64,000 nt of DNA, from positions 269,862-333,861 of the forward strand of contig CBFHQM010000001.1 in assembly GCA_965657965.1 (NCBI GenBank). The letters are read 5' to 3'. Position 1 is the first letter of the stretch, and each line of letters opens with the position of its first letter. The stretch comes from UBA8752 sp965657965 (GTDB lineage: Bacteria; Bacteroidota; Bacteroidia; Flavobacteriales_D; Sanyastnellaceae). Of the stretch, positions 33,167-41,422 are shown piece by piece. The position numbers and the translations under genes were made by a program. Below the pieces are notes generated by a model that did no database searches, was not told the origin of the DNA, and saw only the letters and a program-made list of their open reading frames with translations.

Positions 33167-33199
33167 CGAAGTAGTGAAGAAAGTCAATGCAATCGCACC

Positions 33200-33229
33200 A
33201 AGACCGGCACCCAGTGTCCGGTCTTTTTC
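33200..33229 (+). terminator. Intrinsic terminator after tRNA-Gln
   Basis: Stem AAGACCGG/CCGGTCTT, extendable by CAC/GTG with one bulged base, followed by a TTTTT run. It ends 26 bases before the aldehyde dehydrogenase start, isolating that gene from the tRNA transcript. Confidence 0.88.
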
Positions 33230-33254
33230 TTTTCTGCCCCATTTTCGAGTCCGA

Positions 33255-34790
33255 ATGGCAATAGACGTCCTCAACTTCATTGGTGGTGAACACCATCCTG
33301 CACTGTCAGGTGAATGGCTCGACAACATTGAGCCCGCCACAGGAAAAACCTATGGTCGGATTGCGCGCTCGGGCGCGGCAGACGTCGAAGCGGCAGTGGC
33401 TGCGGCTAGGGCCGCTTTCCCCGAATGGCGCGCCTGGTCACCTGGAGACCGGCGGGCCGTCATGAACCGCTTGGCCGATAAAATTCACGAAAACCATGCG
33501 CTGCTAGCCGAAGCCGAAGCCCGGGACAACGGCAAGCCCGTCTCCTTAGCCGCCGCTGTGGACATCCCACGCGCCGAGGACAACCTGCGCTTTTACGGTT
33601 CAGCTGCAGAACAGTTTTCCAGCGAAAGCCACACCATGGGCAATGGAACGGTCAACTACACCTTGAGAAAACCCCTTGGAGTGGTGGCCTGCATTAGCCC
33701 TTGGAACCTGCCGCTTTACCTGTTCACTTGGAAAATCGCCCCAGCCTTGGCCAGCGGCAACTGCATCGTGGCCAAGCCCAGTGAAGTCACCCCCATGACC
33801 GCTTACTTGCTGAGCACATGGGCCAAGGAGGCCGGTTTTCCAGACGGCGTCTTCAATGTGCTTCATGGCCTTGGACCCGAGGTCGGACAGGCGATGGTGG
33901 AGCACCATCACGTGAGGGCCATCACCTTTACGGGAGGCTCCAATACCGGGGCCGCCATCTCGGCCACTGCCGGACCTAAATTCAAAAAGCTCTCGCTCGA
34001 ATTGGGAGGGAAAAATGCAACCGTCGTGTTCGATGATGCGGATTTCGACACTGCCTTGTCCACCGCCATTCGCGCCGCTTATTCCAACCAAGGGCAAATC
34101 TGTCTTTGTGGTTCTCGCATCCTGGTCCAAGAAAACATCTACGAGAAGTTCCGGGACGCCATGGTGGCCAAGGTGTCGAAGATGCGCATCGGAGACCCCA
34201 TGAATCCCGAAACCCGAATGGGCGCCGTTGTTTCTCGATCCCATCGTGACAAGGTGATTGCGGCAATCAACATCGCTCGCGGCGAAGGCGGAACCATCCT
34301 CTGTGGTGGTGGCCGCCATCAGCCCTCTGAACCCCGAATCCGGGATGGGTACTTCATTCAGCCCACTTTGATTGAAGGCTTAGACCATACGTGTGTGACC
34401 AACCGAGAAGAGATTTTTGGGCCGGTCGCCACCATCCAGCCATTTAAAGACGAACGGGAGGCGCTTGGGTTGGTGAATGCAACCAAATACGGCTTGTCTG
34501 CTTCGGTCTGGACCCAAGATGTCCAACGGGCGCATCGATTTGCGGCGGGAATCGACACCGGCATGGTCTGGATCAACTGCTGGTTGGTTCGAGACCTCCG
34601 CACGCCCTTTGGCGGAACTCGACAATCTGGTGTGGGCCGCGAAGGCGGGTACAACTCTATGCGGTTCTTCACCGAGCCGCAGNNNNNNNNNCCCTTTGGC
34701 GGAACTCGACAATCTGGTGTGGGCCGCGAAGGCGGGTACAACTCTATGCGGTTCTTCACCGAGCCGCAGAACGTCTGCGTTAAGATTTAA
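33255..34790 (+). CDS. Aldehyde dehydrogenase, ALDH8A1/semialdehyde-dehydrogenase-like; 3' end carries an assembly duplication
   Basis: NAD(P)-dependent aldehyde dehydrogenase. The catalytic Cys is residue 283 in GQICLCGSR, and the general base Glu249 lies in LELGGKN. Other landmarks are ISPWNLPLYLFTWKIAPAL, FTGGSNTG and EEIFGPV. The C-terminal WINCWLVRDLRTPFGG followed by SGVGREGG is typical of the 2-aminomuconate/2-hydroxymuconate semialdehyde dehydrogenase branch (ALDH8A1-like), so a kynurenine or aromatic-ring catabolic role is possible. The start is ATG 33255 (MAIDVLNFIGG). A 78-base segment is repeated across nine Ns near the 3' end; removing it gives about 482 residues, the normal family length. 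Substrate is inferred only. Confidence 0.9.
   Translation: MAIDVLNFIGGEHHPALSGEWLDNIEPATGKTYGRIARSGAADVEAAVAAARAAFPEWRAWSPGDRRAVMNRLADKIHENHALLAEAEARDNGKPVSLAAAVDIPRAEDNLRFYGSAAEQFSSESHTMGNGTVNYTLRKPLGVVACISPWNLPLYLFTWKIAPALASGNCIVAKPSEVTPMTAYLLSTWAKEAGFPDGVFNVLHGLGPEVGQAMVEHHHVRAITFTGGSNTGAAISATAGPKFKKLSLELGGKNATVVFDDADFDTALSTAIRAAYSNQGQICLCGSRILVQENIYEKFRDAMVAKVSKMRIGDPMNPETRMGAVVSRSHRDKVIAAINIARGEGGTILCGGGRHQPSEPRIRDGYFIQPTLIEGLDHTCVTNREEIFGPVATIQPFKDEREALGLVNATKYGLSASVWTQDVQRAHRFAAGIDTGMVWINCWLVRDLRTPFGGTRQSGVGREGGYNSMRFFTEPQXXXPFGGTRQSGVGREGGYNSMRFFTEPQNVCVKI
34605..34769 (+). other. Assembly artefact: 78-bp duplication around a 9-N gap
   Basis: Positions 34605-34682 and 34692-34769 are identical and separated by nine Ns. 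The unit (78+9 = 87 bases) keeps the frame, adding 29 false residues to the aldehyde dehydrogenase. The pattern is that of two contig ends scaffolded without merging their overlap. Confidence 0.92.
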
Positions 34791-34878
34791 GGGCCGCCGC
34801 ACGCAATCCACAGTCCCTTGTTGTGCAACACTTTGACTGCCCCCTCATCCGGGGCCAGTTCGGCGCGAATTTCACATT

Positions 34879-35829
34879 ATGAACTGCCGACTTCTGCCCC
34901 TCCTGGTGGCCCTTCCTCTTCTTTTCATCGCGGGCTGCGTTCCCATGAGTCAATTTGCGGAAGTGCGTGACGACAGGGACACCCTCGATCATGACCTGAC
35001 AGTGGCCATCGACCAAGTCGATGCCCTTGAACTCACCGTGGCTGAACAAGCGGGCCAAGCCAGTGAAGATGCGCGACGGATTGCGGCCCTTCAAGCCGAC
35101 ACCAACAACAGAGGCAGGGCCATTCGAAGCTGTCTGATTCGCAACGGCGAACTTGAAAAATTGAATGCCTTGTTGACCGACGAATTAGAAAAAAACAGGT
35201 CGGCGTCAGGTGCAGAGCAATCGGCCCTGCTCGCGGAACTACAGCGCATCCGAGCCGACTTGCAATTCCAAGAAGACAGTTTGCTCACATTAGAGCGAAA
35301 CCTCTTGGACAGAGAGGCCAAGGTCCAAGAACTCACCCGCATGCTTGACGCACAAAAACAGGCCGGAGAAGCCCTGCGCGCCAAATTAAGTGATGCCCTT
35401 TTCGCGTTTAGAAACCGCGGCCTAGAGGTGGAAGAGAGAGACGGAAAAGTCTACGTGCGCCTGGCATCCAACTTGCTTTTTGCCTCTGGCAGCACCGCCA
35501 TCGACCCCGAAGGAAAAGAAGCCTTGGTGGACTTGGCCAAAGCCATTGAAGGGGAAACTGACTTCGAAATTGTGGTCGAAGGCCACACCGACGACGTTGC
35601 GTTTAACGCCCCCACATCTCCTCGAAACAATTGGGAGCTGAGCGTTTTGCGCGCCACAGCCGTGGTGGAAGTGCTCGGAAACAACAGTCGGCTGGCCCCT
35701 GAGCTGCTGACTGCTGCAGGCCGAAGCGAGTATCACCCACGAGATCCAGAAAATAAAAACCGGAACCGCCGGATTGAGGTGGTCCTAAGCCCAAAACTCG
35801 ACGGGCTTTACGACCTGCTCGACGAGTAA
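34879..35829 (+). CDS. OmpA-family lipoprotein with coiled coil
   Basis: Lipoprotein of 316 residues with a signal ending LFIAGC (lipidation Cys about residue 20). Residues about 30-180 are a long charged coiled coil with Leu heptads. The C-terminal domain (about 195-310) is OmpA/MotB peptidoglycan-binding: ASNLLFASGSTAIDPEG, then VVEGHTDDVAF, NWELSVLRATAVVEVL and the closing NRNRRIEVVLSP, with the conserved Asp and Arg that hold meso-DAP. It probably links the outer membrane to peptidoglycan. It stands alone between the aldehyde dehydrogenase and a convergent lipoprotein gene whose stop abuts its own. Confidence 0.93.
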   Translation: MNCRLLPLLVALPLLFIAGCVPMSQFAEVRDDRDTLDHDLTVAIDQVDALELTVAEQAGQASEDARRIAALQADTNNRGRAIRSCLIRNGELEKLNALLTDELEKNRSASGAEQSALLAELQRIRADLQFQEDSLLTLERNLLDREAKVQELTRMLDAQKQAGEALRAKLSDALFAFRNRGLEVEERDGKVYVRLASNLLFASGSTAIDPEGKEALVDLAKAIEGETDFEIVVEGHTDDVAFNAPTSPRNNWELSVLRATAVVEVLGNNSRLAPELLTAAGRSEYHPRDPENKNRNRRIEVVLSPKLDGLYDLLDE

Positions 35830-36792
35830 TCAGTCGATGGGGAGCAAGAAGGAACCTTGGGCAATGGAAATGCCGCCGGTTCCGTCATCCCCGATCAAAC
35901 TGCCCCCAAACGTGCCCACGACGATTCCCCCCGCTTCGGGGAGGATGTAGAGGATTTCCACTGTAAAGTTGGCGCCTGGCTGTGCTGAGGTGTACATCTG
36001 ACCCGAGGGGCTATTGTACGTGCAAACCCCTTCTGGCGCACTGGATTCATTCAAGGTGATTTGTGCCCCGCTAATCCAACNNNNNNNNNNNNNNNNNNNN
36101 NNNNNNNNNNNNNNNNNNNNNNNNNNNNNNNNNNNNNNNNNNNNNNNNNNNNNNNNNNNNNNNNNNNNNNNNNNNNNNNNNNNNNNNNNNNNNNNNNNNN
36201 NNNNNNNNNNNNNNNNNNNNNNNNNNNNNNNNNNNNNNNNNNNNNNNNNNNNNNNNNNNNNNNNNNNNNNNNNNNNNNNNNNNNNNNNNNNNNNNNNNNN
36301 NNNNNNNNNNNNNNNNNNNNNNNNNNNNNNNNNNNNNNNNNNNNNNNNNNNNNNNNNNNNNNNNNNNNNNNNNNNNNNNNNNNNNNNNNNNNNNNNNNNN
36401 NNNNNNNNNNNNNNNNNNNNNNNNATCTCGTTGCCATTCAAAAGGCCATCGCCACACAATTCACCGCAATCAATGCCGGTCTCACCCCCGCAATCGATGC
36501 CCGTTTCACCGGGGTCGAGTTGGCCGTTGAACCCCACATCACAGGGAGAACATTCTCCACCACAATCGACCCACTGCTCGCCCAACACTTGATCCCAGAC
36601 GCCGTTTTCGCACGGGTCACAGGGGGCACAAATGGGGCCTCCACAATCCACCAATTCCTCCCCATTGTTCAGGAGGCCGTCAAAGCAATTTGGCGGGATG
36701 AGGTTGTCGTCGTTGAGACAAGATGTTCCCATCACAATGGTGATGAGAGAAAGCGCCACGAGGGCGAAGGAGGGGAGGCGGAACGAATGCAT
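35830..36792 (-). CDS. Lipoprotein with CxDGxxNNGExxxDCGG repeats, interrupted by a gap
   Basis: Starts at ATG 36792 (MHSFRLPSF) with a lipoprotein signal ending IVMGTSC. It then has cysteine modules of the pattern C-x-D/N-G-x-x-N/D-x-G-E-x-x-x-D-C-G-G-x-C-x-x-C: FDGLLNNGEELVDCGGPIC, then ENGVWDQVLGEQWVDCGG, FNGQLDPGETGIDCGG and a shortened ETGIDCGELC. After 344 Ns (36081-36424) the same frame resumes with a C-terminal beta-rich domain lacking T9SS features. These modules are common in secreted proteins of Bacteroidota and Myxococcota; their ligand is unknown. The number of modules hidden by the gap cannot be read, and a repeat array would explain why assembly failed there. Confidence 0.75.
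   Translation of the reverse strand: MHSFRLPSFALVALSLITIVMGTSCLNDDNLIPPNCFDGLLNNGEELVDCGGPICAPCDPCENGVWDQVLGEQWVDCGGECSPCDVGFNGQLDPGETGIDCGGETGIDCGELCGDGLLNGNEXXXXXXXXXXXXXXXXXXXXXXXXXXXXXXXXXXXXXXXXXXXXXXXXXXXXXXXXXXXXXXXXXXXXXXXXXXXXXXXXXXXXXXXXXXXXXXXXXXXXXXXXXXXXXXXXXXXXWISGAQITLNESSAPEGVCTYNSPSGQMYTSAQPGANFTVEILYILPEAGGIVVGTFGGSLIGDDGTGGISIAQGSFLLPID
36081..36424. other. Assembly gap (344 N) inside the cysteine-repeat lipoprotein
   Basis: A run of N. The frame is conserved on both sides, so the stated length is probably near correct modulo three. Confidence 0.99.
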
Positions 36793-36813
36793 CGTTGTAT
36801 CTTTCAGGCAACG

Positions 36814-36821
36814 CAAATTAA
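36814..36821 (-). promoter_or_regulatory. Possible -7 element before the cysteine-repeat lipoprotein
   Basis: The minus strand reads TTAATTTGC, one mismatch from TAnnTTTG, 22 bases before the ATG in the 102-base divergent gap shared with recJ. Confidence 0.3.
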
Positions 36822-36894
36822 GGGAGTTCGGTCCGATTGACAGCGTTATTAGAATCAGAGGGTGCGGTCGTCCACTCACCTCACACGAAAACCA

Positions 36895-38619
36895 ATGACC
36901 CGTCAACCTCACGTTCCTCCTGCAGATTGGTCTCCTCGCCAAGGCGGGCAAGACCTACAGGGCAACGTGGACAGCGACATGTTGGTTGCACGCATGCTCG
37001 AATTAAGGGGCGTCAACCCCGAGAGCACTGCGGCGTTTTTTCAACCTCAATTGGACGATCTACACGACCCTTTGCTCATGTTGGGCATGGAACAAGCCGT
37101 GGATCGACTCATGTCCGCCCAGAGAGAAGGCGAGCGCATTATGGTCTACGGAGACTACGATGTGGACGGGGCGACATCGGTCGCGCTGATGCAAGAATTC
37201 TTGCAAAACAACGGATTCGAAATCTTGCCCTACATCCCCGACCGCTACAACGAAGGGTATGGACTTTCGGAGGAGGGCATCCGCACAGCATCGCAAGAGG
37301 GCTGTAAACTCATCATTACCCTAGACTGTGGCATTCGCGCTGTGGACCGTGTGAAAGACGCGGCCGACATTGGAATTGACGTCATCATCTGTGACCACCA
37401 CCTCCCCGGTCCAGAGATGCCCGCTGCTCACACGATTCTCAACCCCAAACAACCCAACTGCCTTTATCCTTTTAAAGAGTTGAGCGGTTGCGGCGTAGGA
37501 TTCAAATTGACCCAAGCACTGACCGAACGGTTTGGGCTCTCTCCGATGAGTGCCTTCGACGGTTTAGACCTCGTGGCGCTCAGCATCGCATCGGACCTGG
37601 TTGAAGTCACCGGTGAGAACCGCATTCTTCTTCATCACGGACTCCGCACCATCTCCAGGAATGCGAGACCGGGGATCAAAGCCTTGCTCAAAGTGGTGCA
37701 TTGCTCTCCGGAGTACTTGACCGTGAGGGACATCATCTCACGGATCAGCCCGCGAATCAATGCCGCAGGAAGAATGTCCAGGGCCACCGAAGCGGTGACC
37801 CTGCTCACCGCCCCCAACGAAGAACTCGCTTCTGATTTGGCACACAAACTGGACAGGCTCAATAACGTTCGTCGCTCTTACGACGAACAAGTCACCAAAG
37901 CCGCAATCGAACAATTGGATGAGCGTCCAGAATTCAAGCACATCAACATCGTTTGGGGCAAAGACTGGCATCGTGGAGTGATTGGCATTGTGGCGACAAG
38001 AATGATCGAACACCGGTACCGTCCGAGCATCGTCATTAGCGACGACGACGACGTCATGGTCGGCAGCGCCCGATCTACGCCAGGACTCGACATTCACGCC
38101 CTCATCAAAGAGTGCGGCGCCCATCTCATGCAGTTTGGCGGGCACGCCATGGCCGCAGGGCTCACCGTGAAGCCCGGCGCTGCCCTCGCGTTTGCGACGC
38201 AACTCGACGAGGCGGTCGGCAGAGAGCTCATGGCCATCAGCAAAAGAGAGCCACGGCATTTCGACATGGAGCTTCGGATGGAACAGTGCACCCCCGAAAT
38301 GCTCAAAAAACTGAGGCAGTTCGAGCCCTATGGCCCCGGTGCGCCTGCACCTGTCTTTTTGGTCAGAGATGTGGCCATGGCCCAGCCACCGAGACAAGTT
38401 GGAAAAGACGGAAGGCATGTGCGCGTCTCTATGAAAACCGGATCGAAAAACCGCGGGCTCGAAGCCGTGGGGTTTGGCATGGGCAACCGCTTTGATGCCT
38501 TGGCTGAAGCAGAACGAATGGACGTGGTCTTTCGCGTTGAAACCGAGTGTTACCGGGGCGTTCTCCAACCCCGCATCATGCTGCTGGATTTCTGGACCCA
38601 ACGCAGAGTCGAAGCGTAA
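36895..38619 (+). CDS. recJ: Single-stranded-DNA-specific exonuclease RecJ
   Basis: 5'-3' ssDNA exonuclease of recombination and mismatch repair. The protein has the DHH-family motifs VYGDYDVDGATS (Mn-binding Asp residues), TLDCG and ICDHH, then the DHHA1 domain with ISPRINAAGRM and, further on, WHRGVIGIVATR and FGGHAMAAGLTV. A C-terminal OB fold closes the protein. The start is ATG 36895 (MTRQPHVPP), 574 residues, matching usual RecJ length. It is divergent from the cysteine-repeat lipoprotein and convergent with dnaG, whose stop is directly adjacent (38619/38620). Confidence 0.96.
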   Translation: MTRQPHVPPADWSPRQGGQDLQGNVDSDMLVARMLELRGVNPESTAAFFQPQLDDLHDPLLMLGMEQAVDRLMSAQREGERIMVYGDYDVDGATSVALMQEFLQNNGFEILPYIPDRYNEGYGLSEEGIRTASQEGCKLIITLDCGIRAVDRVKDAADIGIDVIICDHHLPGPEMPAAHTILNPKQPNCLYPFKELSGCGVGFKLTQALTERFGLSPMSAFDGLDLVALSIASDLVEVTGENRILLHHGLRTISRNARPGIKALLKVVHCSPEYLTVRDIISRISPRINAAGRMSRATEAVTLLTAPNEELASDLAHKLDRLNNVRRSYDEQVTKAAIEQLDERPEFKHINIVWGKDWHRGVIGIVATRMIEHRYRPSIVISDDDDVMVGSARSTPGLDIHALIKECGAHLMQFGGHAMAAGLTVKPGAALAFATQLDEAVGRELMAISKREPRHFDMELRMEQCTPEMLKKLRQFEPYGPGAPAPVFLVRDVAMAQPPRQVGKDGRHVRVSMKTGSKNRGLEAVGFGMGNRFDALAEAERMDVVFRVETECYRGVLQPRIMLLDFWTQRRVEA

Positions 38620-40656
38620 TCACCCCTTTTTCTTGGCGTCTTCTGGACGGAACGTGTGCAAAATGGTGCTCTCAAAATGCTTGGCCAGCACAGAGACGCG
38701 CTTGGAAACGCTCATTTTTCTTCGCAACAAATCCAACTCCTCCATGGCCGGGTCTTCGGATGTCGAGGGGTCTTCGGTCAACTCTATCAAACGCGATTTA
38801 ATCTGAAAGCCTTCTCCACGGGCTTCGTCGAGAAGCAGCCGGTGCAACGCACTTTCCAATGCCCGCTTCAACTGATGCTCTTCGGTCTCCGGCTCAATGC
38901 CATGGCGCTCAAGCCAGTTTTTACTCAAGGTGAATTCGGACACCAAAACATCGGCAGTCAGCTCTGCCACTTCCGGGTCGCTCATGCCCAAGTCCTCGGG
39001 ACCTGGAATGTGACCTGCCACAATGCTCTCTCGAAAGTGCTGAACAATTCGGTCCACCACAGGATGGCGAATGGCCAGGCCGACGGTATCCAGCTCGTGA
39101 AGCATGAACTCCGCCAAGGTTCCCTCAATGGTCAAGGGGTCTCCATTCTCATCGGTACCGCCTTCTTCGTCTTCGGGCAACTCGATGGTGATTTTATGTC
39201 GCCCATACTGGAGCAGCAATCGGAGCAAGTCCTCTTCCCGGCCGCTCCGTCCAACACGACCTGTTAGCCTGGGAGCACCAATGGGGGCCTCTTTTTTGGG
39301 GGCCAAAGAGGGCAGTGGTGCCTTCGCCTCCTTTTCCAAACGAGAAACGGCTTGTCGGCCCAATTCACCCAGCAGGTCCTCCACCTGCATCCCCAAACGC
39401 GACGCGCTTTCCTGAACATAGACCGTTCGCTTAAGCTCATCGGGAACGTTGGCAATGCTCTGCACCACACTTCTCACCAATTCGGTCCGCTTGATGGGAT
39501 CGTCTGCGGCCTCCTCGTCGAGCAGGTCAATTTTGAAGCGGATAAAATCCCGGCTGTTCTCGTCCAACCACGCCGTGAGCGCCTCGCTTCCCAAGCGTTT
39601 GGCAAAGGTGTCTGGATCCTCTCCGTCGGGCAGAACCGCCACCTTCACATCGAGGCCTTCGGCCAAAACAATGTCCACACCTCGAATGGCGGCCCGCAAC
39701 CCTGCTGGATCGCCATCAAACAGCATGGTCATTCGCTTGCTAAAACGCCGAAGCAACCGGACCTGCTCGATGGTCAATGCGGTTCCCGAGCTGGCGACCA
39801 CATGTTCTACGCCAGCTTGTCGCATGGCCATGACGTCGGTATACCCCTCTACCAAAATGGCCCTGTCCTCCCGCGAAATGGCGTTTCGGGCAAGGTGAAT
39901 CCCATAGAGCGCACGAGACTTGTCGTACAAAGGGCTTTCCGGGCTGTTCACATACTTCGGCGCCTTCTTGTCTTTTTTGAGCGTCCGACCGCCAAAGCCG
40001 ATGAACCTGCCCGTGACGTCCCGAATGGGGAAAATCACACGGCCTCGGTAGAAGTCGTACAAACTGCCATCTTCACGCTGCTTGCATAGGCCACTGGCCA
40101 CCAGCCACTTGTCTTGGTAACCGGCCTTTTTCGCCGCTTCCGCCAAGGCCCCCGGTTGCGACCAAGGACGATCTGGACAATATCCAACGGCAAAATCTTG
40201 AAGCGTCGCATCTGCAAAATCTCGCTGGCGGAGGTAGCCTAGACCCACACTTTTTCCTTCTCCAGTCTCCAAGAGCTGACTGGTAAACCACTTTTGCGCC
40301 CACGCCGCCAAGTTGGACAAGCTTTCCCGCTCTGTCTGTTCTGCCTGCTCTTCGGCCGTGAGTTGACGCTCTTGAATTTCGATTCCATACTTCCCTGCAA
40401 GCCAGCGAAGGGCCTCCGGATAGGAGAGCTTTTCGTGCTCCATCAGAAAGGTCACGGCACTTCCGCCCTTGCCAGAACTGAAATCCTTGAACATGCCCTT
40501 ACCGGGCACCACATAAAACGAAGGCGTCTTCTCGTTGGTGAAGGGGCTCATTCCCCTCAGGCTGGTTCCGTTCTTTTTCAATTGAACGAAATCAGAAACC
40601 ACATCTTCGATGATGGTGGCTTGGAGTATGGCGTCAACGGTGTCCTTGGGAATCAT
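38620..40656 (-). CDS. dnaG: DNA primase with zinc-ligand-free CHC2 domain
   Basis: Synthesises RNA primers at the replication fork. The 678-residue protein has the CHC2 fold in residues about 30-70: SPFTNEKTPSF and FKDFSSGKGG. The four canonical ligands (Cys, His, Cys, Cys) are replaced by Ser37, Thr40, Asp58 and Ser61, so it should not bind zinc. The TOPRIM catalytic core is intact: EGYTDVMAMRQAG with the catalytic Glu, and MLFDGDPAG with the metal-binding Asp residues. A C-terminal helical region would bind the DnaB helicase. I believe ligand loss is common to Bacteroidota DnaG. Lies 70 bases after the response regulator gene. Confidence 0.96.
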   Translation of the reverse strand: MIPKDTVDAILQATIIEDVVSDFVQLKKNGTSLRGMSPFTNEKTPSFYVVPGKGMFKDFSSGKGGSAVTFLMEHEKLSYPEALRWLAGKYGIEIQERQLTAEEQAEQTERESLSNLAAWAQKWFTSQLLETGEGKSVGLGYLRQRDFADATLQDFAVGYCPDRPWSQPGALAEAAKKAGYQDKWLVASGLCKQREDGSLYDFYRGRVIFPIRDVTGRFIGFGGRTLKKDKKAPKYVNSPESPLYDKSRALYGIHLARNAISREDRAILVEGYTDVMAMRQAGVEHVVASSGTALTIEQVRLLRRFSKRMTMLFDGDPAGLRAAIRGVDIVLAEGLDVKVAVLPDGEDPDTFAKRLGSEALTAWLDENSRDFIRFKIDLLDEEAADDPIKRTELVRSVVQSIANVPDELKRTVYVQESASRLGMQVEDLLGELGRQAVSRLEKEAKAPLPSLAPKKEAPIGAPRLTGRVGRSGREEDLLRLLLQYGRHKITIELPEDEEGGTDENGDPLTIEGTLAEFMLHELDTVGLAIRHPVVDRIVQHFRESIVAGHIPGPEDLGMSDPEVAELTADVLVSEFTLSKNWLERHGIEPETEEHQLKRALESALHRLLLDEARGEGFQIKSRLIELTEDPSTSEDPAMEELDLLRRKMSVSKRVSVLAKHFESTILHTFRPEDAKKKG

Positions 40657-40726
40657 GCCTGCACGAAACGGAGAATCAAGTTAGGGCTTCCCCATGGTCT
40701 TGGCCACGTTTCAAGACACGAAACCG

Positions 40727-41422
40727 TTAGTCGGCGATCAACTTGAACCCTTTGCCGTGAACGTTGAGAATCTCGACGCGCGCGTCCTCTTTGAGGTGCT
40801 TCCTCAATTTGGCAATGTAAACATCCATGCTGCGTCCGTTGAAGTAGTTCGCGTCGCCCCAAATGGCATTCAGCGCGAACTCCCTCTCCAAAAGTGCGTT
40901 CTTGGACTTGGTCAACAAGAACAGCAGCTCGTTTTCTTTGGTGGTGAGCCTTTGCGCTTGCCCGTTGAGTTGGATTTCCTGCCGATTGTAGTCATATGCG
41001 TACAAGCCAATCGTCATTTCGCCGACCTCATCTTCACCGTCGGGCAAGGCTGCGGAGCGCCGCAAAATTGCCTCAATTCGGACTTCTAATTCGTCCATAG
41101 AAAAAGGCTTGGTCATGTAGTCGTCGGCTCCCGCTTTAAACCCTTGTAGCGTGTCTTCGCGCTGGCTTTTTGCCGTCAGAAATAGAATGGGCACATGGCG
41201 GTTTAGCCCCCGAATCTCCTCGGCCACTTGGTATCCGTCCTTGACCGGCATCATTACATCGAGAATGACGAAGTCAAAAGAGCCCACCCGAAACTGTCGA
41301 ACCCCTTCGGCACCGTCCTGTGCCCAAGTGGTGTTGTAGCCCTTGCGGTTCAAAAAATCGGAGAGGAGTTTGCCAAGATTGGGGTCGTCTTCGCAAAGAA
41401 GGATGTCGAGTTGTTGTTTCAT
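40727..41422 (-). CDS. OmpR-family response regulator
   Basis: DNA-binding regulator of 231 residues. The receiver domain (1-120) has acidic residues EDD at 11-13, phosphoacceptor Asp55 in FVILDVMMP, and Lys in YMTKPF. The C-terminal winged helix (about 130-231) is OmpR/PhoB type with LTTKENELLFLL and RSMDVYIAKLRKHL, the recognition-helix region. Its ATG overlaps the stop of the kinase gene (ATGA at 41419-41422), so the two form a two-component pair similar to RprXY of Bacteroidota. Target genes cannot be read from the sequence. Confidence 0.95.
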   Translation of the reverse strand: MKQQLDILLCEDDPNLGKLLSDFLNRKGYNTTWAQDGAEGVRQFRVGSFDFVILDVMMPVKDGYQVAEEIRGLNRHVPILFLTAKSQREDTLQGFKAGADDYMTKPFSMDELEVRIEAILRRSAALPDGEDEVGEMTIGLYAYDYNRQEIQLNGQAQRLTTKENELLFLLTKSKNALLEREFALNAIWGDANYFNGRSMDVYIAKLRKHLKEDARVEILNVHGKGFKLIAD

